Positions 16,108-26,599 are shown, counted from the stretch's first letter. The stretch: 64,000 nucleotides of DNA from Acidobacteriota bacterium (GCA_016700075.1 CP065000.1:2170001-2234000), one strand, 5' to 3'. Program-made: numbers and translations. The notes: generated by a model not told the origin, from the sequence alone.

Positions 16108-17517
16108 ATGAAAAAGCTTAGATCTCTTACCGCATTTTTTCTCGTTTTAACATTCACATTTTCGACTTTCGCGCAGGGCACGCGTTCGCGGGTGATTGCG
16201 GTTGACATCCTCATACTCGGCGGCACGGTCGTTACGATGGACGGCGGGCGGCGTGTTATTGAGGACGGCGGGGTCGCGATAAAGGGCGGCGTTATCGAGG
16301 CGGTCGGCACGCGTCGGGAGATAACGGCGGGTTTTCGCGGGCGTCGTGTGATAAACGCGGCCGGAAAGGCGGTTATTCCGGGGCTGATAAATACGCACAC
16401 GCATGTGCCGATGACGCTGTTTCGCGGCATTTCGGACGACCTCGACCTGAACGACTGGCTGACGCAGTTCATATTTCCTGCCGAGGCGAAGAATGTTGAC
16501 GAGCCGTTCGTGCGGGCCGGGACGCGGCTCGGCCTGGCGGAGATGATACGCGGTGGGACGACGACTTACTGCGACATGTATTATTTCGAGGACGCGATCG
16601 CCGAAGAGACCAAAAAAGCGGGCGTCCGCGGTGTGCTCGGCCAGACTATAATCCAGTTTCCCGTCGCCGACGCGAAAACACCCGAAGACGCGCTTGTCTT
16701 GACCGAGCGTTTCATCAAACGCTGGCAGAACGATCCGCTGATCGTTCCCGCAGCGGCGCCGCATGCGCCATACACGCTCTCGACCGATCATCTGAAAGCG
16801 ATAAAAGCACAGTCGGATCGATTGAATTCGGCGGTCGTCATACACGTCGCCGAAACGAAAAAGGAGCGCGACGACATCCTCGCGCAATACGGTAAAACGC
16901 CCGTCGAATATCTGGAAAGCATCGGCTTTTTGTCAGACCGCACGATCGCGGCGCACAGCGTTTGGCTGACCGACAACGAGATCGCTATCTACGAACGCCG
17001 CGGCGTCGGCTCGGCGCATTGCCCGCAATCGAACATGAAACTCGCATCCGGCGTCGCGCCGATCCCAGCGATGCTGGCGGCGGACGTCGCGGTCGGCATC
17101 GGCACGGACGGGCCGGCTTCGAACAACGACCTCGACATGTGGGACGAGATGGATTCCGTCGCAAAGCTGCACAAACTCACTTCAGGCGACCCGAAAGCCG
17201 TGCCTGCCGAGGCCGCATTTGAGATGGCGACGATCCGCGGTGCTCGTGCGTTGAATCTCGACCGCGTGACCGGTTCGATCGAATCAGGCAAGGCCGCCGA
17301 CATCGTTATACTCGACCTCGACGGAATGCATCAACTCCCGATGTACAACATCTATTCGCATCTCGTTTACACGACGAAAGCGTCCGACGTACGCACCGTT
17401 CTGATCGCGGGCCGCGTCGTCATGCAGGACCGCCGTTTGCTGACGTTAAACGAAAATGCTATAAAAATAGATGCACGCCGCTATCGCGATAAGATTTTAA
17501 ATAGTTTGAAAAACTAA
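16108..17517 (+). CDS. Exported amidohydrolase of the MTA/SAH/guanine deaminase family
   Basis: 469 residues. An N-terminal signal peptide (to FAQG) precedes a full ATZ/TRZ-type amidohydrolase: metal-binding INTHTHVPMTLFRG, PHAPYTLSTD, VIHVAETKKE, IAAHSVWL, CPQSNMKLASG and IGTDGPASNNDLDMWDEM. This set matches 5'-methylthioadenosine/S-adenosylhomocysteine deaminases. Such enzymes are usually cytosolic, so the export signal is unusual. Lying in a nucleoside uptake and salvage cluster, it may deaminate nucleosides in the periplasm before import. Exact substrate uncertain. Confidence 0.88.
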   Translation: MKKLRSLTAFFLVLTFTFSTFAQGTRSRVIAVDILILGGTVVTMDGGRRVIEDGGVAIKGGVIEAVGTRREITAGFRGRRVINAAGKAVIPGLINTHTHVPMTLFRGISDDLDLNDWLTQFIFPAEAKNVDEPFVRAGTRLGLAEMIRGGTTTYCDMYYFEDAIAEETKKAGVRGVLGQTIIQFPVADAKTPEDALVLTERFIKRWQNDPLIVPAAAPHAPYTLSTDHLKAIKAQSDRLNSAVVIHVAETKKERDDILAQYGKTPVEYLESIGFLSDRTIAAHSVWLTDNEIAIYERRGVGSAHCPQSNMKLASGVAPIPAMLAADVAVGIGTDGPASNNDLDMWDEMDSVAKLHKLTSGDPKAVPAEAAFEMATIRGARALNLDRVTGSIESGKAADIVILDLDGMHQLPMYNIYSHLVYTTKASDVRTVLIAGRVVMQDRRLLTLNENAIKIDARRYRDKILNSLKN

Positions 17518-17655
17518 CATTGGCGGGCATTACAAATGCTCGCCAAAGCTTTTATTTGGCGGCTGCAATGAATTATTAGGTCGTCAGAGTGAGCCTTCTA
17601 TAGGTGAGTTCGCTTGGCCTTTACGGAAAATTCAACCCACGAGAGGAGGAAGAAG

Positions 17656-18915
17656 ATGCCGTTAAAGATCAGAAGGTTTTACGCTTCGATTTTACTGGTT
17701 TTAGTCACATTTGCTGCGGTTTCCTACACGCAGACCACCGATCCCGCTCCGGCACAGAACACCGCTCCGCCCACTTCGGGCGATGTGATGCGCGACCGCA
17801 TTTCAAAGGCAAAGGCCTTTATCGCGGTGATGAATTACAACGCCGCCATTTTCGAGCTGGAGAATATTCGCCGCGAATCCGGCGATCAGGCCGTGCGTTC
17901 GGTGGTCAACGTCCTGCTGATGAATAGCTTTGTCGAAAAGGGCGATTACAAACGCGCGCAGGATCTGTTGACCGAGTTTTTCACCAACGAGCAAAAGAAC
18001 GGCGCGTCGCGGCCGCTTAATGGGTACATGGCCGTCGCGGGCCAGGTCGTCCGCGTCGCGCGTAATCGCGTCGAACGCTATCGCGTGCTTGGGCTTACCG
18101 TCAACGACCGCGCACTGCCGCTTGAGGCGGTGAACGATCTGGAAAAAATGCGCGAGACGCTCGAACTGGTCATCGACCAATCGCGTGAACTCGGCAAAGA
18201 CAACGCAAAGACCGCCGACGCGATGGCGATGATGGAAGAGGCCGTGGCCGCACGCGGAGCACTCGCACGCGACAGCTTTGATACGCGGCGTTGGCAGGAC
18301 AAGCTTTCGGACACGCGCGAGCAGATGGCAAATTCGCGCAGCACCGTGCTGAACGCTATCAACGACGGAACTCCGGAACCGCCGAAAGCCGAGCCCGCAG
18401 CACCGGCAAACGCAGCAGCAGCACCGTCAGTCACGCAGACCGCATCTCAAACAGCTTCACAGCCGGCAGTCAGATCGGGAACCGCGGCCGTCGCTGCTTC
18501 AAAACCCGCCGAACAGAAGCCCGCTGCCACCCAGAATGATCGACCGGTCGTTGTCGTAGGAAAGTCTGCGCCTGAGACGGTTGCGAAAAAGGAAACCCCG
18601 CCGCCCGCTCCTGAAAAGACAGAGTCGTCGAGCGACGGACCGCTTGAGGTCGGTTCGCTGACCGGTTACGCGACGAGCCAGACCCGGCCCGTATATCCGC
18701 CTGCGGCACGCACCGTTCGTGCATCGGGCGTCGTCCGCGTCGATCTGATGGTGGATGAGAACGGTGACGTCGCCGAGATACAGAACGTCAGCGGCCCTGT
18801 CATTCTGCAGGCCGCGGCGAAGGATGCAGTGCGAAAATGGCGTTTTCGCCCCTTCACACGCGACGGCCAGCCCGTCCGTGCGACTGGGTTCGTCAGTTTT
18901 AATTTCGCGCTGTAA
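17656..18915 (+). CDS. Secreted or anchored TonB-domain protein
   Basis: 419 residues from ATG 17656, which has an AGGAGG site 6 nt upstream; the open frame before it is not coding. A signal or anchor segment (YASILLVLVTFAAVSY) is followed by a helical region (40-230) and an Ala/Pro/Thr-rich linker (about 240-330). The C-terminal TonB domain includes TRPVYPPAARTVRASGVVRV and KWRFRPFTRDGQPV. The TonB-like C-terminus suggests energy transduction to outer-membrane receptors, though many such Acidobacteria-type proteins are of unproved function. Confidence 0.85.
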   Translation: MPLKIRRFYASILLVLVTFAAVSYTQTTDPAPAQNTAPPTSGDVMRDRISKAKAFIAVMNYNAAIFELENIRRESGDQAVRSVVNVLLMNSFVEKGDYKRAQDLLTEFFTNEQKNGASRPLNGYMAVAGQVVRVARNRVERYRVLGLTVNDRALPLEAVNDLEKMRETLELVIDQSRELGKDNAKTADAMAMMEEAVAARGALARDSFDTRRWQDKLSDTREQMANSRSTVLNAINDGTPEPPKAEPAAPANAAAAPSVTQTASQTASQPAVRSGTAAVAASKPAEQKPAATQNDRPVVVVGKSAPETVAKKETPPPAPEKTESSSDGPLEVGSLTGYATSQTRPVYPPAARTVRASGVVRVDLMVDENGDVAEIQNVSGPVILQAAAKDAVRKWRFRPFTRDGQPVRATGFVSFNFAL

Positions 18916-18992
18916 CTGCGGGCAGCAATTTTGTTCTTTGCAGGCGGCAACCTATTCACGAGGTTAGCCGCCTAAGTTTTTAGGGATCAGAA

Positions 18993-19126
18993 TTCACCAC
19001 AGAGGACACAGAGAGCACAGAGAATTGTGAAAACGGATCGGGTGCACTGTGAAGACGGTAAGCTATTCAGCCTCTGATCCTTGCTAATAAACTTACCTCC
19101 ATGTTCTCTGTGCCCTCTGTGGTGAA
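18993..19126. repeat. CACAGAG-type inverted repeat, near-empty element
   Basis: Left arm 18993-19024 (TTCACCACAGAGGACACAGA and onward, three 9-nt units) faces right arm 19104-19126 (TTCTCTGTGCCCTCTGTGGT, two units), with about 80 nt between and no open frame of note inside. This is the same arm family that encloses the GxxExxY gene at 30698-31135. The right arm keeps an open frame into the peptidase gene and creates a false N-terminal MFSVPSVVN. Confidence 0.85.
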
Positions 19127-19136
19127 CCATCTGCTT

Positions 19137-22100
19137 ATGGCGTTGCGACTGTTGATCTTATTGTTACTGTTTGCCGGTATGACACATTCTCAAATGCCGC
19201 CGATCGAACCCGGCGTCTCGCTCGAGCTCGCAAAATGGCGCGCCGAACGGTATAGCGACGTCCGGTATAAGCTCAACCTCACGCTCGAAAAGATGTCGCC
19301 GGTGCTGAAAGGCACGATCGAGATCCGCGTAAAGGTGTCAGAACCGGGAGCGATAGCGACTGGGTCTCCGCCGCCGATCATCCTCGACTGGCGAAAGATC
19401 GCGGGCCATGAAGAGAAATCAAGCATTGCGAACATAAGCCTTAACGGCGTTGAGTTGAGTGTATCGCCCTTGCTAACGCGCGGGCTTTCGCAATCTGCTG
19501 CTCAACTTGAAGACAAAGATGCAGAAGCCCGCGCGTCAGCGAGGGCGATATCAGATCGCAGCTTTGAGGAATACAACGAACACCTCATCTTCCGCGACGG
19601 CGTTGTCTTGGGCGAGAACGTCATCAAGCTCGATTTCACCTCGCCGATATTGACGAGCGGGTCGGCGATAACGCGGTATGTGGATAAAGAGGACGGGTCG
19701 GAGTATATCTACTCGCTCTTTGTCCCAAGCGACGCCAGCACGGCGTTCCCAGTGTTCGATCAGCCGGATCTGAAGGCGAGGTTTGAGTTGAAGGTCAAGA
19801 GACCTAAGGACTGGGAGGTCATTTCGAACGCTCTAGGTGAAGATTCCGAAACGATTTTCAGCGACGGTAAGCCAAGAGAGTTCTCCTCTACGTTGGTCGA
19901 GACCAAACCCATTAGCACCTACGTATTCGCGTTCGCGGCGGGGCCATGGGAGCGCGTGTCAGAACCACCTGCGGTAGCGGGTGGTTTAACTCGGAGTACC
20001 ACGAACGCGGCCAGAACGAGCGCGACCGATCCTAACCTTCAACCACCCGCTACCGCAGGTGGTTCTGACAGGACCGGGCCGCAGACCTCGATCTACGTCC
20101 GCAAATCGCAGGCCGCCAAGTTCAAGCCCCACGCAGCCGAAGTCTTTCGCCTCAACCGCGAGGCTATCAAATACTTCGAGGAATATTTCGACTACAAGTT
20201 CCCGTTTCCTAAGTACGATCTGGTTCTGATACCGGAGTTTCCGTTTGGCGGGATGGAGCATGCGGGGGCGACGTTTTTGCGGGAATCTTCGATCATTTTT
20301 CCGCAGGAGCCGACGCGGAACGACCACATCTCGCGGGCGTTGCTGATCTTTCATGAGGCGTCGCACCAGTGGTTTGGGGACACGGTGACGATGCGTTGGT
20401 TCGACGACCTGTGGCTGAAAGAGGGCTTTGCGACCTTTACGGCGTACAAGGCGATGGAGCGGATAATGCCGGAGACGATGGCGTGGAAGGTCTTCTACGA
20501 ACGCGTCAAGCAGGCCGCCTACCAGACCGATTCGACCAAGGGAACGACGCCGATCTATCAAGAGATACCGAACCTCTCCGCCGCAAAGAGCGCCTACGGC
20601 AACATCGTCTACAACAAAGCCCCGGCGTTCCTGCGGCAGGCTGAGTTCTACCTCGGCGAAGACAAATTCCAAACCGCCGTCCGTGCGTTTTTGAAGAAGC
20701 ATGAGTTTGGGAATGCAGGGTGGGAGGATCTGGTTAAACAGTTTGAGCTTGCGAGTAAGCAGGATTTGAAAGAATGGGCCGACGTCTGGGTAAGTAGAAA
20801 AGGATTACCGGCTTACCGTGTTGGTTGGGGGGAAGACATGGGAGCGCGGTATGAACATAAAATGGAGCAGATTAATGCTCATGAAGGCGTGACATGGAAG
20901 CAAAGATTAAATCTTCTTGTTTTGAAGAATGAAAAGACGTCCATCATAAACGTATATTTCGAAAAAGTTTATGAAAACCGCTCGATTGCAAGAATGGAAA
21001 TTGCGCCATACAGGCCTTTATTCGAGTATCCATATCCCGAGCTTATTTTTCCCAATCACGGCGATCTCGGGTACGGGATTTTTTTATTAGATCGCAAGAG
21101 CCGCGATTACGTTCTGAAAAACATCCAGAACGAGAAGGACCCGTTCCTGCGGTCGATGATGTGGGGCGCTCTGTGGGACAGCGTCCGCGAGGGCGAGCTC
21201 GACCCGCGGGAGTTTGTGGAGCTGGTGGTCCGCGTTCAGAGTTCAAACTTTAGCGTTCAGAGTTCAAACTTTAGTTTGTTTCCCGGTGGCAAAGAGACGT
21301 CTGCGGGCAGCGGAGGGCAAGCTAAAGCTTGTACTCTGAACTGTGATGACGAATCGACGACGGCGTTGCTGCTCAGCCGCGTTGGGACGGCGATGAACTA
21401 TTACATCGACGATAGCCGTTCGGCAGGGCTGCGGCCGCGGGTCGAGGATCTGCTCATCGAGCAAATGCAGAGCGCGGAGACACTCGGACAAAGGATCACC
21501 TATTACCGGGCGTTTTTGAACATCGCATCGAGTGCCAATGGGAGGGAAGTATTGCGGGCGATGCTTAAGACAAAAATCGGAGAAAAAGCAAATGACGAAC
21601 CGAAGCCGTTCCCTCCGGGTATTTATTCTAAAGAAGACGTCGAAAGAATTCTTCGTTTCGAGGAAATGCTGCGAAAGCTTCCGCTCAAGACGAAAGACAA
21701 ATTCGACATCGTCACGCGGCTGTTGATCTTGGGCGATCCGGATGCGGCGACGCTATTGGCGGAACTCGAGAAAACAGAAAGTAGCGATGATGCGAAGCGA
21801 TATGCATACGCTGCGAGGGCGGGCATCGCGACGGCTGAGAACAAGGCGAAGTATTGGAACGATTTCGTGAGCAACAAAGACATCTCGGAAAGCTGGATCG
21901 AGGCCGCGTTTGGGCCGTGGAACTCCATCCGGCACAGCGAGTTGACGCTGCCCTATCTGCAACGGGCTCTCGCGGAGCTTCCCAACCACAAACGCAATCG
22001 CAAGATATTTTTCGTCAACGGCTGGCTCGGCGCCTTCATCGGCGGACAGCGTAGCGAAGAGGCGTTGGGAATCATCAACAAATTCCTTGCCGACAACCCG

Positions 22101-22199
22101 ACGCTCGACCGCGATCTGCGGCTCAAGATATTGGAGAACGCCGACATCATCGAACGAGCGGTAAAGATACGCGGAAAGTATTCAAAGCCGCGGTCATAG
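19137..22199 (+). CDS. Secreted M1-family (gluzincin) aminopeptidase-like protein
   Basis: 1020 residues from ATG 19137 (MALRLLILLLLFAGMTHSQ is a signal peptide); upstream codons belong to a repeat arm. The zinc motif is HEASH (406-410) with the third ligand Glu429 (HExxH-X18-E). The exopeptidase loop reads GGMEHAG in place of the classical GxMEN. The C-terminal half is an ERAP1-like helical region. The protein is longer than usual because three palindromic segments (about residues 109-138, 274-312 and 700-735) are inserted in frame. Predicted periplasmic metallopeptidase. Confidence 0.9.
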   Translation: MALRLLILLLLFAGMTHSQMPPIEPGVSLELAKWRAERYSDVRYKLNLTLEKMSPVLKGTIEIRVKVSEPGAIATGSPPPIILDWRKIAGHEEKSSIANISLNGVELSVSPLLTRGLSQSAAQLEDKDAEARASARAISDRSFEEYNEHLIFRDGVVLGENVIKLDFTSPILTSGSAITRYVDKEDGSEYIYSLFVPSDASTAFPVFDQPDLKARFELKVKRPKDWEVISNALGEDSETIFSDGKPREFSSTLVETKPISTYVFAFAAGPWERVSEPPAVAGGLTRSTTNAARTSATDPNLQPPATAGGSDRTGPQTSIYVRKSQAAKFKPHAAEVFRLNREAIKYFEEYFDYKFPFPKYDLVLIPEFPFGGMEHAGATFLRESSIIFPQEPTRNDHISRALLIFHEASHQWFGDTVTMRWFDDLWLKEGFATFTAYKAMERIMPETMAWKVFYERVKQAAYQTDSTKGTTPIYQEIPNLSAAKSAYGNIVYNKAPAFLRQAEFYLGEDKFQTAVRAFLKKHEFGNAGWEDLVKQFELASKQDLKEWADVWVSRKGLPAYRVGWGEDMGARYEHKMEQINAHEGVTWKQRLNLLVLKNEKTSIINVYFEKVYENRSIARMEIAPYRPLFEYPYPELIFPNHGDLGYGIFLLDRKSRDYVLKNIQNEKDPFLRSMMWGALWDSVREGELDPREFVELVVRVQSSNFSVQSSNFSLFPGGKETSAGSGGQAKACTLNCDDESTTALLLSRVGTAMNYYIDDSRSAGLRPRVEDLLIEQMQSAETLGQRITYYRAFLNIASSANGREVLRAMLKTKIGEKANDEPKPFPPGIYSKEDVERILRFEEMLRKLPLKTKDKFDIVTRLLILGDPDAATLLAELEKTESSDDAKRYAYAARAGIATAENKAKYWNDFVSNKDISESWIEAAFGPWNSIRHSELTLPYLQRALAELPNHKRNRKIFFVNGWLGAFIGGQRSEEALGIINKFLADNPTLDRDLRLKILENADIIERAVKIRGKYSKPRS
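19463..19549. repeat. In-frame palindromic element 1 inside the M1 peptidase
   Basis: Arms 19463-19492 (ATCGCCCTTGCTAACGCGCG and onward) and 19520-19549 (ending GCGTCAGCGAGGGCGAT) are 30-nt inverted copies with about four mismatches. Total length 87 nt (29 codons), so the frame is kept. It encodes LLTRGLSQSAAQ and DAEARASARAISD, a segment alien to the surrounding M1 fold. Confidence 0.85.
19957..20070. repeat. In-frame palindromic element 2 inside the M1 peptidase
   Basis: A perfect 30-bp inverted repeat: TGTCAGAACCACCTGCGGTA and onward (19957-19986) against 20041-20070 (AACCACCCGCTACCGCAGGT and onward), with a 54-nt centre. The 114 nt are 38 codons and stay in frame, encoding SEPPAVAGGLTRS and LQPPATAGGSD. 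Perfect arms suggest a recent insertion. Confidence 0.92.
21232..21341. repeat. In-frame palindromic element 3 with 21-nt tandem duplication
   Basis: A 21-nt unit (GCGTTCAGAGTTCAAACTTT plus A) is duplicated exactly at 21232-21252 and 21253-21273, giving VQSSNFSVQSSNFS. The second copy with its tail (21255-21278) is a 20/24 inverted match to 21318-21341 (CAAGCTAAAGCTTGTACTCT and onward). The frame is kept throughout. Different in sequence from the other two elements in this gene. Confidence 0.85.
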
Positions 22200-22256
22200 G
22201 GCCGCAAGGTGAAATTGCTTAACAATCGAACAAAAATCTGATATCGTCCGCTTATT

Positions 22257-23891
22257 ATGTTCCAAACGCTTAGAGGAAAGGCCGGCGCAGCGGTGCTGAT
22301 GGCGGCACTCTGTTTCGCGGCATTTACGCCCGTATTCGCTCAAGTTGCGGCGCCGAACAGCGAGCTCATCGTCGCCCGCATCGCTGTCAAGACCGATGCC
22401 GACATGCGGAGAGTAATGGACCTCGGGCTCGACCTGATGGAATATCGCGAGGGCGACGACCTGATCTTTATCACCACCGCTGCACAGATCGCGGAATTGC
22501 AGAGGTCGGGATTTGACGTGCGGCCTGATAAAAAATTGACCGCCGAACTGCCCCGTAACGGCGTCGAGACGTTCAACGGCGGTTATCGTACCGTCGAGGA
22601 AACGTACGCATTCCTCAACCAGATGCAGGCTTCCTACCCGAACCTCGCCCGCGTTTTCACCTACGGCGACAGTTGGCTCAAGGTGCAAAACCCGGTGAAC
22701 GGCTACAAGTTGACCGGAATCACGCTAACCAGCCAGAGTTCCGACCGACGGCCAAAGCCCACATTCCTGCTTCAAGCCGGACTTCACGCCCGCGAACTCG
22801 TTCCGCCGGAACTTGCGACCAGGTTCATCTCTTATCTGCTTACGAATTACGGCATCGATGCCGACGCCACCTGGCTGCTCGACGAACACAGGATAGTCGT
22901 GATCCCGATCATGAATCCCGACGGGCGAAAGATCGCCGAGACCGGTGCGTTAAAGCGTAAGAACATGAACAATCTCTCGGGCAGCTGTACGACCGTGACC
23001 ACCGGAATTGACCTCAATCGCAACTATTCGTTCCGTTGGGGCATCGTCAATCCGCCGACCGAACCGTGCGGCGAGACCTTTCCGGGCCTTACCGCCGCTT
23101 CCGAGCCTGAGATCGCGTACCAAGAGGCTCTGATCGCGACGCTTTTCCCCGACCAGCGAGGTGCCCCGCGTAACGAACCTGCACCCATTGATGCTACGGG
23201 TGCTGTCCTCGACATGCACTCGACCGGGAATCTCATACTCTATCCTTGGGGTGAAGATACCCTGCCTCCGCCAAACCCGCAGATCGTTACCCTTGCCAGA
23301 AAAATGGCCGCTTACAACGGCTACAATCCGATACAAGGCGTCAATTTGTATCCGACCAGCGGCTCGGCGAAAGATTATGCCTACGGCGAACTGGGTGCTG
23401 TTTCGATGACGATGGAGATCGGCAACGGCTCAGGCACTTGCGGCGGATTCATGCCCGCTTACACATGCATCGAGGGCGGCGGTACGGCGGGAAACTTTTG
23501 GAGCAAGAACCTGCCCGTCCTGCTCTACATGGCAAAAACCGCAAGAACGCCGTACATGATTGCGGAAGGCCCGACCGCCGAGACACTGACGATCACAGCG
23601 CTTTCTACAGCGTCATTCAGGTTTCGTGCGCAGTTCAGCGACGAGTTCAACGGCGGGCAGCCTATCGCTGCCGCCGAGGCCTATCTGAATACGCCGCCGT
23701 GGCGTGGCGGTACGCCGATAGCTATGACGCCTGAGGACGGCAGCTTTAACAGCATGAACGAATACGCCCTCGCCACGTTCAACATCCGCAGCGGAACGCA
23801 CATTATTTATGTCCGGGCACGCGACACGGCGGGAAATTGGGGTTCCGTAAAGGCCGTCTTTAAGACTGATGGCCTATGGCCGGCAGGCTAG
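22257..23891 (+). CDS. Secreted M14 zinc carboxypeptidase
   Basis: 544 residues with a signal peptide (to FAQV). The M14 catalytic set is present: GLHARELVPPE (HxxE zinc ligands), PDGRKIAETG, GIDLNRNYSFRWG (Asn-Arg carboxylate binding), LDMHSTGNLILYPWG (third zinc His) and AVSMTMEIGN (catalytic Glu). The C-terminal ~110 residues look like a beta-sandwich accessory domain. Predicted periplasmic or secreted enzyme removing C-terminal residues; it complements the upstream M1 peptidase in peptide use. Confidence 0.92.
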   Translation: MFQTLRGKAGAAVLMAALCFAAFTPVFAQVAAPNSELIVARIAVKTDADMRRVMDLGLDLMEYREGDDLIFITTAAQIAELQRSGFDVRPDKKLTAELPRNGVETFNGGYRTVEETYAFLNQMQASYPNLARVFTYGDSWLKVQNPVNGYKLTGITLTSQSSDRRPKPTFLLQAGLHARELVPPELATRFISYLLTNYGIDADATWLLDEHRIVVIPIMNPDGRKIAETGALKRKNMNNLSGSCTTVTTGIDLNRNYSFRWGIVNPPTEPCGETFPGLTAASEPEIAYQEALIATLFPDQRGAPRNEPAPIDATGAVLDMHSTGNLILYPWGEDTLPPPNPQIVTLARKMAAYNGYNPIQGVNLYPTSGSAKDYAYGELGAVSMTMEIGNGSGTCGGFMPAYTCIEGGGTAGNFWSKNLPVLLYMAKTARTPYMIAEGPTAETLTITALSTASFRFRAQFSDEFNGGQPIAAAEAYLNTPPWRGGTPIAMTPEDGSFNSMNEYALATFNIRSGTHIIYVRARDTAGNWGSVKAVFKTDGLWPAG

Positions 23892-24013
23892 TATTCCGGT
23901 ACAGATCGTTCGCTCTAACAATAGTTGCGGCAGGTATGCGTTACTGCCGCCCTTTCTTTTTGTGCAAAGTTCCCGGCGGCAGAAATATGCAGGTTTACGG
24001 ACTGCACGCAATC

Positions 24014-24042
24014 TTGACAAAAAAATAATGTTTTGAGATTAT
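24014..24042 (+). promoter_or_regulatory. Candidate sigma-70 promoter of the Rrf2/suf locus
   Basis: TTGACA (24014-24019), 17-nt spacer, GATTAT (24037-24042). The spacer and downstream bases are A+T-rich and partly symmetric (AATAATGTTTTGAGATTATT), which would suit autoregulation by the Rrf2 protein. Assigned by sequence only. Confidence 0.5.
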
Positions 24043-24087
24043 TGGGTTTATGGTTGGCAACGTCAAAGCATTGCAGCAGGGTGGTTT

Positions 24088-24567
24088 ATGAAAATTTCGG
24101 CGCAAGAGGAATATGGGCTTCGGTGCCTAGTTCAGTTGGCAAATCTGAAGGATGGCGAATCGCTTACTCTGCCGCAGATAGCTGAGCTCGAGGGCATCTC
24201 GACGGCGAACGCCGGCAAGCTGATGTGGCTGCTCAACAAAGCGGGCTTTGTTAATTCGACCCGCGGGACGAAAGGCGGCTATTTTCTCGCACGCCCTGCC
24301 GGTGAGATATATCTGAACGAGATCATAAAAGTGCTGGACGAGGATGTTCTAAGCTCACATTGTGAGGGCTACACGGGCGTGCTCGATACGTGTGTGCACA
24401 CGGGCGATTGCGGCATACGGCCGGTCATCGTCGGCCTGCACGAGATCGTCGAGAACGCTCTCTCTCGGATCACGCTCGCTCAGTTGGTGGGTTCTGAGAA
24501 AACGGTAGATGCGATGTTCCATCAGATACAGGGAATCCACAGGACGATAGAGCCGCAGAGGATCTGA
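24088..24567 (+). CDS. Rrf2-family (IscR/SufR-like) transcriptional regulator
   Basis: 159 residues. Rrf2 winged helix: MKISAQEEYGLRCLVQLA, LEGISTANAGKLMWLLNKAG and STRGTKGGYFLARPA. Three cysteines follow in the cluster-binding loop (SSHCEGY, DTCVHTGDCGIRP), consistent with an iron-sulfur sensor. It is the first gene of the SUF locus, with a good promoter upstream, so it is the likely repressor controlling suf in response to Fe-S status. Confidence 0.92.
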   Translation: MKISAQEEYGLRCLVQLANLKDGESLTLPQIAELEGISTANAGKLMWLLNKAGFVNSTRGTKGGYFLARPAGEIYLNEIIKVLDEDVLSSHCEGYTGVLDTCVHTGDCGIRPVIVGLHEIVENALSRITLAQLVGSEKTVDAMFHQIQGIHRTIEPQRI

Positions 24568-24628
24568 GTTTTGCGAACACGTTGATATTGGTGCGGCGAA
24601 TAGTTTTATTTCAAGCAAGGGTACAGGT

Positions 24629-25123
24629 ATGAAAAGGGATCTTGCAGTTATCTTTTCGGTCATGATCTTGGCGATCGGCGGTTTTGCACAGGCATCGGCC
24701 GAAAATGCCGCATTGGAAGCGGAGATGAAAAAGTTCATCGGATCCATTGAAAAGCGAGACACGACCGTCTTCCTGAGCTACATTTCGCCGGAAAAGGGCC
24801 TTAGGATCATGAACACCATCGATCAGGGCGAAGAGGGCAACATGGACAACCCAATGCTCGATTCGACGCTGACCTACAAGGAACTTGCCGACGATCTGAA
24901 GAAGAAAGGTGATCTTTATCAGGGCATTTTCAAGCCCTCGGAAGACAGTCCGAATTTTCACGATGCATTTGCCAAGCGAACTGAGAAATGGGTGCTCGTC
25001 GCGGGCAACAAATTTCAATTAGTTGACGCAGAGACAGGTAAGCCGAATAACGCTTTCTATGTGAAATGGGAAAAGCAGGGCGATAACTGGCATGTGACAG
25101 AGGTCGGCCGGCTGATCTCGTAG
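24629..25123 (+). CDS. Small secreted protein of unknown function
   Basis: 164 residues with a signal peptide (VMILAIGGFAQA). The mature protein has an N-terminal helix (EMKKFIGSIEKRDTTVFLSY) and a C-terminal strand-rich end (FYVKWEKQGDNWHVTEVGRL), resembling small NTF2-like or DUF4440-like secreted domains, though I cannot assign it firmly. It lies between the Rrf2 regulator and sufB, in the same direction, and may be co-regulated. Confidence 0.65.
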   Translation: MKRDLAVIFSVMILAIGGFAQASAENAALEAEMKKFIGSIEKRDTTVFLSYISPEKGLRIMNTIDQGEEGNMDNPMLDSTLTYKELADDLKKKGDLYQGIFKPSEDSPNFHDAFAKRTEKWVLVAGNKFQLVDAETGKPNNAFYVKWEKQGDNWHVTEVGRLIS

Positions 25124-25151
25124 AACGCGATAGCCCGAGTCAAGAATCATT

Positions 25152-26591
<1,440 letters not shown>

Positions 26592-26599
26592 ATCAATTT

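Noticed and set aside
19101..19136. Upstream start of the M1 peptidase giving MFSVPSVVNHLL
   Set aside because: These codons are the right arm of a CACAGAG inverted repeat. ATG 19137 starts a clean signal peptide.
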